This document shows positions 18,581-27,500 of a stretch of DNA of 64,000 nt, in pieces (the stretch's first letter is position 1; each line of letters opens with the position of its first letter). Source of the DNA: Flagellimonas lutimaris (lineage in GTDB: Bacteria > Bacteroidota > Bacteroidia > Flavobacteriales > Flavobacteriaceae); contig NZ_QXFH01000070.1 of the NCBI RefSeq assembly GCF_003581615.1, positions 372,001-436,000 on the forward strand, read 5' to 3'. Under the pieces are notes generated by a model, which saw only the letters and a list, made by a program, of their open reading frames with translations, ran no database searches and had not been told where the DNA came from. A program made the translations under genes and the position numbers.

Positions 18581-19173
18581 GGTTTTGTATTAAAATGGAT
18601 GCTAAACAAAGGTACAATATCTTTTAATGTTTCATTGTTTATAAAATCGAGGAGGTTTTTGCATTCGGTTAAAAAACAACCAATTAACAATATTGCCGTT
18701 TTGTTAACTATTTAGATAAAACTATTGGTAACCAAATTTTGATTTTCAATAAAATCGATCAGTATAAATAATTAGTTAATGTTGGAACTATATTCCATTA
18801 AAATTTAATCAACGGATATAAACTTTATCTTGTGGGTAATTAACATTAAAAATACATTAACTTTTCAATAATTTGATGTTGACATCGGTTATTAAAAATC
18901 GTGTATAAAAATTATAACAGGCTGATTCTTAAATTTCTTGTTGTCTGACAAATTGTGAACAAAATGTTTTGATCGTTCAAAGCAACTTTTTCTTGAAAAT
19001 TTTATTCCACATTTAAACGATCTATCATAATCATCATTTTAATTAAATTTAAAAAAGAAGAAAAAATATAATATTGATAATTGTTGATAAAAGTCCTTTT
19101 GTTTATGATTACTCTTCCTTTCCTTGTTGGTCAAGGATTATAATTTGTATTTTTCAAAAAAATAAGGACGTTA
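18581..19173. other. 593-bp AT-rich gene-free gap between divergent rpiB and rnr
   Basis: This is the longest noncoding stretch in the window and is visibly poorer in G and C than its surroundings. It holds the rpiB -7 element, an inverted repeat TTAACAA / TTGTTAA (18684-18690 and 18701-18707), a TTGACA-N17-TGTATA arrangement (18879-18907), and four 9-mers one mismatch from the DnaA-box consensus, all in the same orientation (18831, 18900, 18954, 19082). No open frame of useful length and no structured RNA is recognisable. It may be the rnr leader, a regulatory region, or a replication-related element. Confidence 0.5.
18607..18614 (-). promoter_or_regulatory. Candidate -7 element of rpiB
   Basis: Reads TACCTTTG on the minus strand, matching TAnnTTTG, 26 bases before the rpiB ATG. 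No clear -33 TTG is present. Confidence 0.35.
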
Positions 19174-21357
19174 ATGTCGAAGAAAAAGAAGAGAGCTGGT
19201 AGTCAGCGAAAGAGTGAGATAACGAAGGGCATTTTTACCGTACTTGAAAAAGAACCGTCCAAAGCCTTTAATTACAAGCAAATAGCTTCAAAGTTAGGTA
19301 TTTCCGATACTCAAGATAGAAATTTGTTAATCAAACGTTTAGGTCAGTTAAAAGCCAGCGAACGTATTGTAGAGCCAGAGAGGGGTAGGTATCAAAAGAA
19401 ACCATCACTACATACTTATTTTACAGGAAGAGTCGACCTTACCACAAGTGGGAACGCCTATATTGTGGTGGATGAACTTGAAGACGACATATTTGTACAA
19501 AACAATAATTTGAACAGAGCTTTCCATGGCGATACAGTTGAGGTTTTTATAAAACCAAGACGTAAGAGCAAGAAAATGGAAGGTGAGGTTTCCAAGGTAC
19601 TCGAACGTAAAAAAACATCTTATGTAGGGATTGTTGACAAGCAGAAAAGCTTTGCTTTTGTTCGCCCAACCGATTCCAGGATGTACACCGATATTTTTAT
19701 TCCACCTGAAAAATTAAAAAAAGCTAACGATGGGGACAAGGTATTGGTAAATCTTGGCGATTGGCCGGATGATACCGATTCACCATATGGAGAAATTGTG
19801 GAAGTACTGGGAAGGCCTGGGGAACATAATACCGAAATCCATGCCATTTTAGCTGAATATGGTCTCCCACATGAGTTTCCGTATGAAGTGGAACAGTTTG
19901 CCAAAACCTTGGATACCAGTATAAAAGAATCTGAAATAGCCAAGCGTAAGGATATGCGCGATGTGCTTACTTTTACAATTGATCCTAAGGATGCCAAAGA
20001 TTTTGATGACGCCCTCTCCTTTCAAAAGTTGGAAAACGGAAACTATGAGATAGGTATCCATATTGCAGATGTCTCGCATTACGTGCAGCCCAATACAATT
20101 TTAGAAGATGAGGCTTATGATAGAGCTACTTCGGTGTATTTGGTAGACCGTGTAGTTCCCATGTTGCCGGAAGTACTGTCCAATAAGGCATGTTCGCTAA
20201 GACCTGATGAGGAAAAATATACGTTTTCGGCCATTTTTGAAATGGATGATAACGCCAAGTTGGTAAAACAATGGTTTGGAAGAACCGTTATTAATTCCAA
20301 TGAACGTTTTGCCTACGAAGAGGCACAGCATATTATAGAAACGGAACAAAACAAAATTCCTAAAGAAGTATCCATTAGGGAAAAAGCTTATTCCGTTTCG
20401 GACGAAGTTGTGGAAGCTGTGCTAACTTTTGATCGTTTGGCCAAGATTATGCGGCAGGCCCGCATGGATGCTGGAGCTATCTCTTTTGATAAAATCGAAG
20501 TAAAGTTCCATTTGTCTGAAGACAACGAACCTGTAGGTGTATATTTTAAAGAAGCCAAGGACGCCAATAAGTTGATTGAAGAATTTATGTTGTTGGCCAA
20601 TAGAAAAGTAGCAGGGTATATTGGTAAACAAAAGAAGACTTTTGTGTATAGGGTTCACGACAAGCCCAATGAGGAAAAATTAATGGCCTTGAATGGGGTT
20701 ATTTCCAGATTTGGACATAGTATCAACCTAAAGGATAGTAAGACCATTAATCAATCTCTGAATAAGTTATTGGAAGATGTAAAAGGTAAAAAAGAACAAA
20801 ACCTTGTGGATACTTTGGCTATTCGAAGTATGAGCAAGGCCATTTATACCACGGAGAATATTGGACATTACGGACTTGGATTTGAATATTATACCCATTT
20901 TACCTCGCCAATACGACGTTATCCCGATGTGATGGTGCATCGTTTGTTGCAGCATTATTTGGATAAGGAGAAAACACCAAAATCTGAGCCGTTCGAGGAA
21001 AAATGCAAACATTCTTCCGATATGGAACTGTTAGCTGCCAATGCAGAACGTGATTCTATCAAGTACATGCAGATCAAGTTTATGGAAGACCATAAGGACC
21101 AAGAGTTTTTGGGTGTAATATCTGGGGTTACCGAATGGGGAATTTACGTGGAGATTGTGGAAAACAAATGTGAGGGAATGATTCGTATCCGAGACATTAA
21201 AGATGATTATTACATTTTTGATGAACGCCAATACGCTATAATCGGGGAAAGAACCAAGCGAATGTATCAGTTGGGTGACGAGGTTAATGTGATGGTGAAG
21301 AGTACGGATTTAGTCAAACGACATTTGGACTTTTCGTTGATAGGTAAAAAGAAATAA
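19174..21357 (+). CDS. rnr: Ribonuclease R, 3'-5' exoribonuclease
   Basis: 727-residue processive RNase that degrades structured RNA. A Lys-rich start leads into a winged-helix domain (KAFNYKQIASKLGI), two cold-shock OB folds (about 80-225, VGIVDKQKSFAFVRP), the RNB catalytic domain with FTIDPKDAKDFDDALSF (metal-binding Asp residues), YTHFTSPIRRYPDVMVHR, and a C-terminal S1 domain (FLGVISGVTEWGIYVEI). ATG 19174 has AAGGA at 19163-19167, a good ribosome-binding site. The long upstream AT-rich region may be a regulatory leader. Confidence 0.97.
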   Translation: MSKKKKRAGSQRKSEITKGIFTVLEKEPSKAFNYKQIASKLGISDTQDRNLLIKRLGQLKASERIVEPERGRYQKKPSLHTYFTGRVDLTTSGNAYIVVDELEDDIFVQNNNLNRAFHGDTVEVFIKPRRKSKKMEGEVSKVLERKKTSYVGIVDKQKSFAFVRPTDSRMYTDIFIPPEKLKKANDGDKVLVNLGDWPDDTDSPYGEIVEVLGRPGEHNTEIHAILAEYGLPHEFPYEVEQFAKTLDTSIKESEIAKRKDMRDVLTFTIDPKDAKDFDDALSFQKLENGNYEIGIHIADVSHYVQPNTILEDEAYDRATSVYLVDRVVPMLPEVLSNKACSLRPDEEKYTFSAIFEMDDNAKLVKQWFGRTVINSNERFAYEEAQHIIETEQNKIPKEVSIREKAYSVSDEVVEAVLTFDRLAKIMRQARMDAGAISFDKIEVKFHLSEDNEPVGVYFKEAKDANKLIEEFMLLANRKVAGYIGKQKKTFVYRVHDKPNEEKLMALNGVISRFGHSINLKDSKTINQSLNKLLEDVKGKKEQNLVDTLAIRSMSKAIYTTENIGHYGLGFEYYTHFTSPIRRYPDVMVHRLLQHYLDKEKTPKSEPFEEKCKHSSDMELLAANAERDSIKYMQIKFMEDHKDQEFLGVISGVTEWGIYVEIVENKCEGMIRIRDIKDDYYIFDERQYAIIGERTKRMYQLGDEVNVMVKSTDLVKRHLDFSLIGKKK

Positions 21358-21409
21358 TACTATTTTGGAATAAAATTTGTTATCCTATTGAGAACCAAAT
21401 TTTTATAAC

Positions 21410-22087
21410 ATGAGAATAATTACGATTGTTATTTTGTTCCTATCCCTTCAATATATTGAAGCACAGGATGCAACCATTACCCAAGACCTACAGAAGTTTA
21501 CAGAAGTAAAAGGATTTGATGGTATATCGATTAATTTAATCAAGTCCAATCAAAACAAAGCGGTGATTACAGGTGCCAATACCGATAATGTTGCTATTGT
21601 TAATAATAATGGCATATTGAAAATCCGGATGGAAATCGTTAAAATATTTAGCGGATATAGAACATATGTAGATTTATATCATTCTGAAGAGCTTGTAGTC
21701 ATTGACGTGAACGAAGATGCAAGAATATCTTCTGATGATACCTATGTGCAAGATGTTTTGGAACTTAAAGCTCAAGAAGGTGGAGAACTGGAAATTAATT
21801 GCGAAGTGGACCAACTGTTGATTAAGGCAGTTTCTGGAGGAGAAATATTTACTGGTGGATTTTCAAATACCCAAGATGTAATTATCAATACTGGAGGCAC
21901 CTACAATGGAAGGACATTTAAAACAAAATTCACCACGATTAGTGTAAATGCAGGTGGAAATGCTGAAATTTATGCAGCAGATTATGTAAAGGCCAATGTA
22001 AAGGCAGGAGGCGAAGTGCTGGTGTATGGGGATCCAAAAAAAATGGATGAGCACACCCTTTTTGGTGGAAAAATAAAAAGAATGTAA
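21410..22087 (+). CDS. Secreted head-GIN-domain (DUF2807) protein
   Basis: 225-residue exported protein. A signal peptide (residues 1-18, ending QYIEAQ) is followed by a single putative auto-transporter-adhesin head GIN domain (DUF2807): FTEVKGFDGISINLIKSNQNKAV, then repeated short beta strands with the right-handed helix look (ELKAQEGGELEINCEVDQL, VSGGEIFTGGF, INTGGTYNGRTF, VNAGGNAEIYAADYV). Function is unknown; the domain is frequent in periplasmic and surface proteins of Bacteroidota. It lies between rnr and the LysE-type exporter, 5 bases before the latter. Confidence 0.86.
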   Translation: MRIITIVILFLSLQYIEAQDATITQDLQKFTEVKGFDGISINLIKSNQNKAVITGANTDNVAIVNNNGILKIRMEIVKIFSGYRTYVDLYHSEELVVIDVNEDARISSDDTYVQDVLELKAQEGGELEINCEVDQLLIKAVSGGEIFTGGFSNTQDVIINTGGTYNGRTFKTKFTTISVNAGGNAEIYAADYVKANVKAGGEVLVYGDPKKMDEHTLFGGKIKRM

Positions 22088-22092
22088 TTAAA

Positions 22093-22755
22093 ATGATTGA
22101 TGATATCCAAGCAGCGATCCCTTTAGGGTTTTTGTTGAGCTTTATGATTGGTCCTGTTTTCTTTGTTTTGTTGGAAACAAGTGCCACCAAAGGCTTTAGG
22201 GCGGGTGTAAGCTTGGATGTAGGCGTTATTATTGCCGATATTGTTTTCTTATTGATAGCGTACTTCAGTAGTTTTCAGCTATTGGAGAATTTAAGCAACG
22301 AGCCAGGCCTTTTTGTGTTCGGTGGGATGATTCTTTTGGTTTATGGAATTGTTCTATTTGTGAAAAAACCCAAAAAGAAAGCCAATGTAAAAGCTTCTAA
22401 AGGAACATATCTTGGTTTATTGGTAAAAGGCTTTCTTTTGAACTTTATCAATATTGGTGTACTTGCTTTTTGGTTAGGGCTGATTATTGTGGTAGGTCCC
22501 AGTTTGGAGAATAACCCAAATAGGATGCTGGTTTTTTTTAGTACCGTTTTACTAATTTATTTTGGAACTGATCTACTAAAGATAATTTTAGCCAAACAAT
22601 TAAAGCGCTATTTAACCCAGGAACGTATTGTACTGATAAAAAAGGGATTGGGGATAGTTTTGATTATTTGTGGAATTGTATTGATTATCAAAGGTTTTTT
22701 GCCCAAAGATAAATTTGATATCAAAGAAAAAATTGAAAAAATAGAGAAGCTATAA
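22093..22755 (+). CDS. LysE-family translocator
   Basis: 220-residue inner-membrane protein of the LysE/RhtB exporter superfamily, which moves amino acids or related small molecules out of the cell. IPLGFLLSFMIGPVFFVLLETSATKGFRAG is the family N-terminal segment, with about six membrane spans to the C-terminus and the GVxxDxG-like GVSLDVGVIIAD. It ends in a charged tail (KEKIEKIEKL). The substrate is unknown. It is followed by a symmetrical terminator shared with the convergent tRNA genes. Confidence 0.9.
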   Translation: MIDDIQAAIPLGFLLSFMIGPVFFVLLETSATKGFRAGVSLDVGVIIADIVFLLIAYFSSFQLLENLSNEPGLFVFGGMILLVYGIVLFVKKPKKKANVKASKGTYLGLLVKGFLLNFINIGVLAFWLGLIIVVGPSLENNPNRMLVFFSTVLLIYFGTDLLKIILAKQLKRYLTQERIVLIKKGLGIVLIICGIVLIIKGFLPKDKFDIKEKIEKIEKL

Positions 22756-22759
22756 ACAA

Positions 22760-22786
22760 AAAACCCAGCACTAAGTACTGGGTTTT
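22760..22786. terminator. Bidirectional terminator between LysE gene and tRNA-Cys
   Basis: A 9-bp stem AAAACCCAG / CTGGGTTTT with a 9-base loop, with A-run and T-run on the two sides. It can stop transcription of the exporter gene (plus) and of the tRNA genes (minus). Confidence 0.7.
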
Positions 22787-22787
22787 G

Positions 22788-22858
22788 AGGCATCGAGCGG
22801 ATTCGAACCGCTGTACAAGCTTTTGCAGAGCTCTGCCTAGCCACTCGGCCACGATGCC
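22788..22858 (-). tRNA. tRNA-Cys (anticodon GCA)
   Basis: The minus strand folds into a full cloverleaf: acceptor GGCATCG / CGATGCC, D arm GCC / GGC with GTGG loop, anticodon stem GAGCT / AGCTT with loop CTGCAAA (U33, anticodon GCA), variable loop GTAC, T arm AGCGG-TTCGAAT-CCGCT. The discriminator base is U73, as expected for tRNA-Cys. CCA is not encoded. Confidence 0.95.
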
Positions 22859-22954
22859 AACTGGATCGCAAAGCTAAAAATATTTTATGAATATTTAGAT
22901 TGAAAAATAATCTAAATGGAATTGAGTGTTACTTTTGTGATAAGTATATCTTAG

Positions 22955-23026
22955 AGGCATCGGGTGGACTCGAACCACCATAAAAATCCTTGCGGGACTT
23001 TGTCTATCCAATTCGACCACAATGCC
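22955..23026 (-). tRNA. Second tRNA-Cys-like gene (anticodon GCA, with C33)
   Basis: The minus strand folds into a cloverleaf: acceptor GGCATTG / CGATGCC (one G-U pair), D arm GTC / GAC, anticodon stem AAGTC / GATTT (one G-U), loop CCGCAAG, variable loop TTAT, T arm GGTGG-TTCGAGT-CCACC, discriminator U. The anticodon position reads GCA (Cys), but residue 33 is C instead of the nearly universal U, and C32-G38 can pair. The stems differ from the neighbouring tRNA-Cys by compensated changes, so it is not a recent copy. It lies 96 bases upstream of the normal tRNA-Cys on the same strand. It could be a real isoacceptor, a specialised tRNA, or decaying. Confidence 0.75.
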
Positions 23027-23091
23027 GTTCAAATTGTTGTAGACAAAATTATAAAAAAGTTAAACGGTATCAGTAGGTTGGAGCTATCGGT

Positions 23092-23448
23092 TTATCGAGT
23101 AATTCCGAGTTTCACCGAAACACTTTCCACATCACCACCAATAGGTGGGTTTATTTTAGAAACTTCCACCTCTACTTCGGTTACTTCAGGAATTTCATCA
23201 AATATGCGATCAATAATTCTTTTGGCCACATGTTCCAAAAGATTGGAGCGGACCGTCATTTCTTCTTTAATGATATTATTGAGATGCACATAATCAACCG
23301 TTTCGTTAAGCTGATCGGAAATAGCAGGTTTAGAAAGATCGGTAGTAACCTCGAGATCGACTCTATAATCGCTCCCAATGAGCATTTCTTCCTTTAAGCA
23401 CCCATGGTTGGAATGTATTCTAACGTTCTTTAACCTAATCTTTCCCAA
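23092..23448 (-). CDS. folB: Dihydroneopterin aldolase
   Basis: 118-residue folate-pathway enzyme cleaving dihydroneopterin to hydroxymethyl-dihydropterin and glycolaldehyde. It begins GKIRLKNVRIHSNHGCLKEE, the FolB N-terminal strand, with a substrate-binding ETVDYVHLNNII segment and RSNLLEHVAKRIIDRI; the C-terminal VEVSKINPPIGGDVESVSV closes the beta sheet. The start is TTG at 23448, where homology begins; no nearby in-frame ATG exists. The two tRNA-Cys-like genes lie downstream on the same strand (66 bases to the first). Confidence 0.93.
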   Translation of the reverse strand: MGKIRLKNVRIHSNHGCLKEEMLIGSDYRVDLEVTTDLSKPAISDQLNETVDYVHLNNIIKEEMTVRSNLLEHVAKRIIDRIFDEIPEVTEVEVEVSKINPPIGGDVESVSVKLGITR

Positions 23449-23586
23449 AACTTTGAATTAAGAATTGGCAAAAATAGGATAAAAAGGTTTAAATCCCACT
23501 AAGTGGGTTTTATTCACTATTGCTCTAAATCGAAAAGAGTTGTGGTTGTTTGATTACTTATTAGGCTTGTCTATAAATAATTGGTA

Positions 23587-24546
23587 TTAGTACATACATC
23601 TACAATTACTTATACCTTGGAACAAGTCCATACCAACAGTAAGAACATGAGTACCAGTACTATAACCTAAAATTTCGTTTGTAATTACCTGATATGAATA
23701 GCCAAAATAGAAATTACTCTTTTTAAATCCAGCAATGGGGGCAATGTATAAGGGTTCTCCCAATTGATCATTTAAAAAGCGATAGGTAAGACCCACATAA
23801 TAATAGTCTTCAAAATCTCGAAAGCGGAATTTGGTGTTCAAATCGGTAACGGAACGACCGTCACTTTCAAACCATTGAAAGAATACTGAGGGTTCTATTT
23901 CTAATTTACTGTTTTTACTCTTCGAAAAGCTGTAACCTGTGTATACGTAATAGTTTCGTAGCTTATTGGGCTCAATACGGATGATATCGGTGTTGAAATT
24001 TGAAAGATCCTTATTTAGCACGTTACCAGCATTTAAGCTAAAATAAAATTTATCATATCTGTAAAGCACACCAAGATCAAAATTATGATTTGTGGTAGCC
24101 TTATCATCTGTTGGCAATTGGCCATTGTTGGCTTCGAACTGCTCTACATCTATCCTAAATTGGTTAAAGTTATAAGACAGGCCAAAAGAGAGAAAAACGT
24201 CATCATATCTATCCAATGTTAAATGGTGGGCAAAGGAAACCCTGGCTCCTCTTTGTCTAGTAAAACCATTGCTATCGTTATACAAAAGCATACCAACACC
24301 AGATCTATTCCCTATTCTGGCATCTGCCGCCAAGGTTTGGGTATCTGGAGCATCTTCAATCCCCACCCATTGTGTTAAGCCGTTTAAACGTACTTTTATA
24401 TGGTCTCCTATACCTGCGTAAGTAGGGGACATTAAAAATGGATTATCCGCTATGTATTGGGATAACTGGGGTACGGTCAACTCCTGTCCCCTGGCACATA
24501 GTGCCAAGGAAAACAATAGGATAGTTGAGTATACTTTTTTTAACAT
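23587..24546 (-). CDS. sprF: PorP/SprF-family outer membrane protein, partner of SprB
   Basis: 319-residue outer-membrane barrel. The signal peptide (1-20, ending CARGQ) is followed by the PorP/SprF hallmark QLSQYIADNPFLMSPTYAG, then GVGMLLYNDSNGFTRQRG and alternating strands to the C-terminus. Proteins of this family assist secretion or attachment of specific T9SS type-B cargo; in Flavobacterium johnsoniae SprF is required for SprB to reach the surface. Here it follows the giant adhesin by 21 bases on the same strand, the same order as the known sprCDBF operon. Confidence 0.9.
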   Translation of the reverse strand: MLKKVYSTILLFSLALCARGQELTVPQLSQYIADNPFLMSPTYAGIGDHIKVRLNGLTQWVGIEDAPDTQTLAADARIGNRSGVGMLLYNDSNGFTRQRGARVSFAHHLTLDRYDDVFLSFGLSYNFNQFRIDVEQFEANNGQLPTDDKATTNHNFDLGVLYRYDKFYFSLNAGNVLNKDLSNFNTDIIRIEPNKLRNYYVYTGYSFSKSKNSKLEIEPSVFFQWFESDGRSVTDLNTKFRFRDFEDYYYVGLTYRFLNDQLGEPLYIAPIAGFKKSNFYFGYSYQVITNEILGYSTGTHVLTVGMDLFQGISNCRCMY

Positions 24547-24567
24547 GGGGTCAAAGTAGGTTAAGTG

Positions 24568-27500
24568 TTATTGTCGATACAGTGTAAAGTGTCCAACAAA
24601 CTCTCTGTCGTCCAATTCTCCTTGAAGTTGAACAACATACCAGTAGTCTCCGGTTGGCAATGGTTTTCCATCATATTTCCCATCCCAGCCTTTAACATTT
24701 CGGCTCATCTCTTCCACTACTCTACCATAACGATCATAAATCTTAATTAGTACGTCCGGGAAGCCCTCAATATTATCCGGAATCCACAGATCGTTCAATC
24801 CATCTCCATCTGGGGTAAAGAAGTTCGGGAACTCAACATCTATGAACTCCATGAATATCTCTGCAGTAGCCTCACAACCATTCTGATCAACCACTGTTAC
24901 CGTATACGTATCTGTTCTGTTGATGTAGAATGTGTTGTCGGTTCCATTGTCAATATCGTTGAAGTAGAAGGTATAATCTTCCACACCACCTTCAGCGATT
25001 GCTGTAATTTGGTTGATATTGTTATTCTCCAATGTCAATGTTAATGGTTCGTATGCTTCAATGGTAAATTCGTAGGTTGTCATACACCCGTTAGCATGTG
25101 CAATGGTCAGATAGTGATCACCGGGAGTCATATTGGTGAAGTCCGCAGTCAATTGCATATCTGATGGATCTGTAGAATCCAAGGCGTACATAAGATCGGC
25201 CACAATAGATTCGTCCTCCAATACAATATCCAAATAATTGTCTGGAATATTTCCAGTACACTCGTACATAGGTGTTACTGTAGCAGCAAGGTTAACACCG
25301 GGCTCTATTTCGACAATTACGTTGGTTTCACAACCTTGGGCATCCCTTACAAAAACAACATGTGTTCCTGCAGTTAGATCTTGGAACAAGAACTGGTCTT
25401 GAACAAAGTTTGCATCGGCACTGGAATTTAAACTGGTTTCATAAGGTGCGGTACCTCCAGATATTTGAACTTCAAAGGAACCATCACCGCTTTCAAAACA
25501 CACTTCATCCATAATGTTGATAGCTTCTGCCACAACAGGTTCCGGTTGTGTAAGCTCGAATTGGAAGGTGATGAAACATCCATTTACATCTTGGGCGATT
25601 ACGTCATATATGCCGGGTTCTAGATCAGTAAATGTGTTCGTCGTATCAAACTGATCTAGATTTGGAGAAATCGCATAAAGAATCTCACCAGTTCCACCCG
25701 ACACTTCAACAGTAATAGTACCATCGTTCATTCCTGAACATGTAATATTTGTAAACTCTTCTGTTTCTATCACCAATGGTTCTGGATCTATAATGGTAAT
25801 CACAGGTGAGACCTCAACACAGTCCTCACTGGTTACTCGTACATAATAATCACCGGCCATTAGTCCGTTAAACGTTCCACTGGCTTGTGGACCATCAACT
25901 AAATTGGTCAATGTAGCATCGCTGAACAATTCATAGCTATAGTTCCCTAGGCCACCTGTTGCTTGCGCAATAATGGTTGCAGATGCTTCTCCCGTACAGT
26001 TTATCAAGGCTGCTGATTCGTCAATTTCAAGCATCAATTCTGGAACTTCATCAATAGTTACTTGGTTTGATATCATAGCATCACAACCATTGGCATCGCG
26101 AACATAATATTGGTAAACACCCGGTCCTACATCGAACGTATGGGTATCTCCACCACTCATGGCGCTGAAATTGATTCCATCCGTACTATAGAAATATGGT
26201 GCTGTTCCACCTGCAGCGCTCAACATAATCTGTGCATCATCGTTACAGGTCATTTCACTCACTTCAATTAATGAGGCCATTACTTCGGTTGGTTCGGTGA
26301 TGGTTACCTGAGGGGTTTCCACACCACAGTTCCAACCATCGGATACAGTAATGCTGTAGATTCCGGCACCCAATCCAGTGAAAGTATCACCGCTTTGCTC
26401 ACCCGTTGTGAATACGATGTTGGTACCTGATGAATCATAATAATTTAATTGATATACATAAGAACCTTCTCCACCCGATACATTATGAGCCCATACAGAT
26501 GCGCTTTCTGCTCCGAAGCACAGTAGGTCAATTGGGGCAGCGTCTATATCTGCTACAATTGGGACAGGCTCAATTAAGGTCAATCCTCTATCTTCAATAC
26601 AGCCACCATCATCGGTAACACTTACCGTATAAACTCCAGCAGATAAACCTGTGAATACATGGCTAGGCACATCATTCACAGTGTAAACTTGCAATGTGGT
26701 CGTGTTGGTCAACACAATATCATATGGTGCATAACCTCCTGTTGGAGCTATCAATATTTCACCTTGATCATTGGTACAGGTTACATTGGCTACTTCTTGT
26801 GGTGTATAATCCAAGGCTGAACTTGGAGAAACTATGGTAATGGTATTGGAGTCTTCAATACATTCTGGATAACCTGTTTCTGAAACGCGTACGAAGTAGT
26901 TTCCACCGACCAATAATGGATCTGTTATAGACATTGGATTGGTGGTTGTATTTCCACTTCCGGTTATTCCCGTGGTTGTACCATTGGCATTGAACACCTC
27001 ATAATCGTATGCTCCTGTATATCCGGTTACATTTATTTCCAGAGTTCCTGCATCACCAAAACACATGGCCGGTGCGGTAGCTGTGGCCACAACATCGATG
27101 GTATCGTATGGAGCTATGGTGTGCATAGTTTCTACATAACATCCAGTAGTATCATTAGTTGCCCTGAACGTATAGCTGCCAGGCTCTGTCAACTCAAAAG
27201 TAGCTGTTGTACTGGTTGAAGCAGTCATTGATCCATAAGGATTTCCAACTGGCAACAATTCAAAAGTATAGGTATCACCACCAATGCTTTCCGTAACAGT
27301 TAAGGTTACTGTTTCTGGATTGACACAGGAGATGGCAACATCGGGATTGACAGCTAATGTGAAAGTGTTCAAAGGTTGAACCGTAATACTATCTGGATAT
27401 TCACATCCATTGGCATCCCTTACTATATAGTTAATGGTTTGAACAGTTGCATCATCCACTACATCAAAAGTTGCGTTAGAAGTAAAGCTGTTTCCTTCAA

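Noticed and set aside
23490..23515. Short stem-loop CCCAC / GTGGG as terminator of the spr operon
   Set aside because: Only five base pairs with a mismatch outside and a poor T run; too weak to call.
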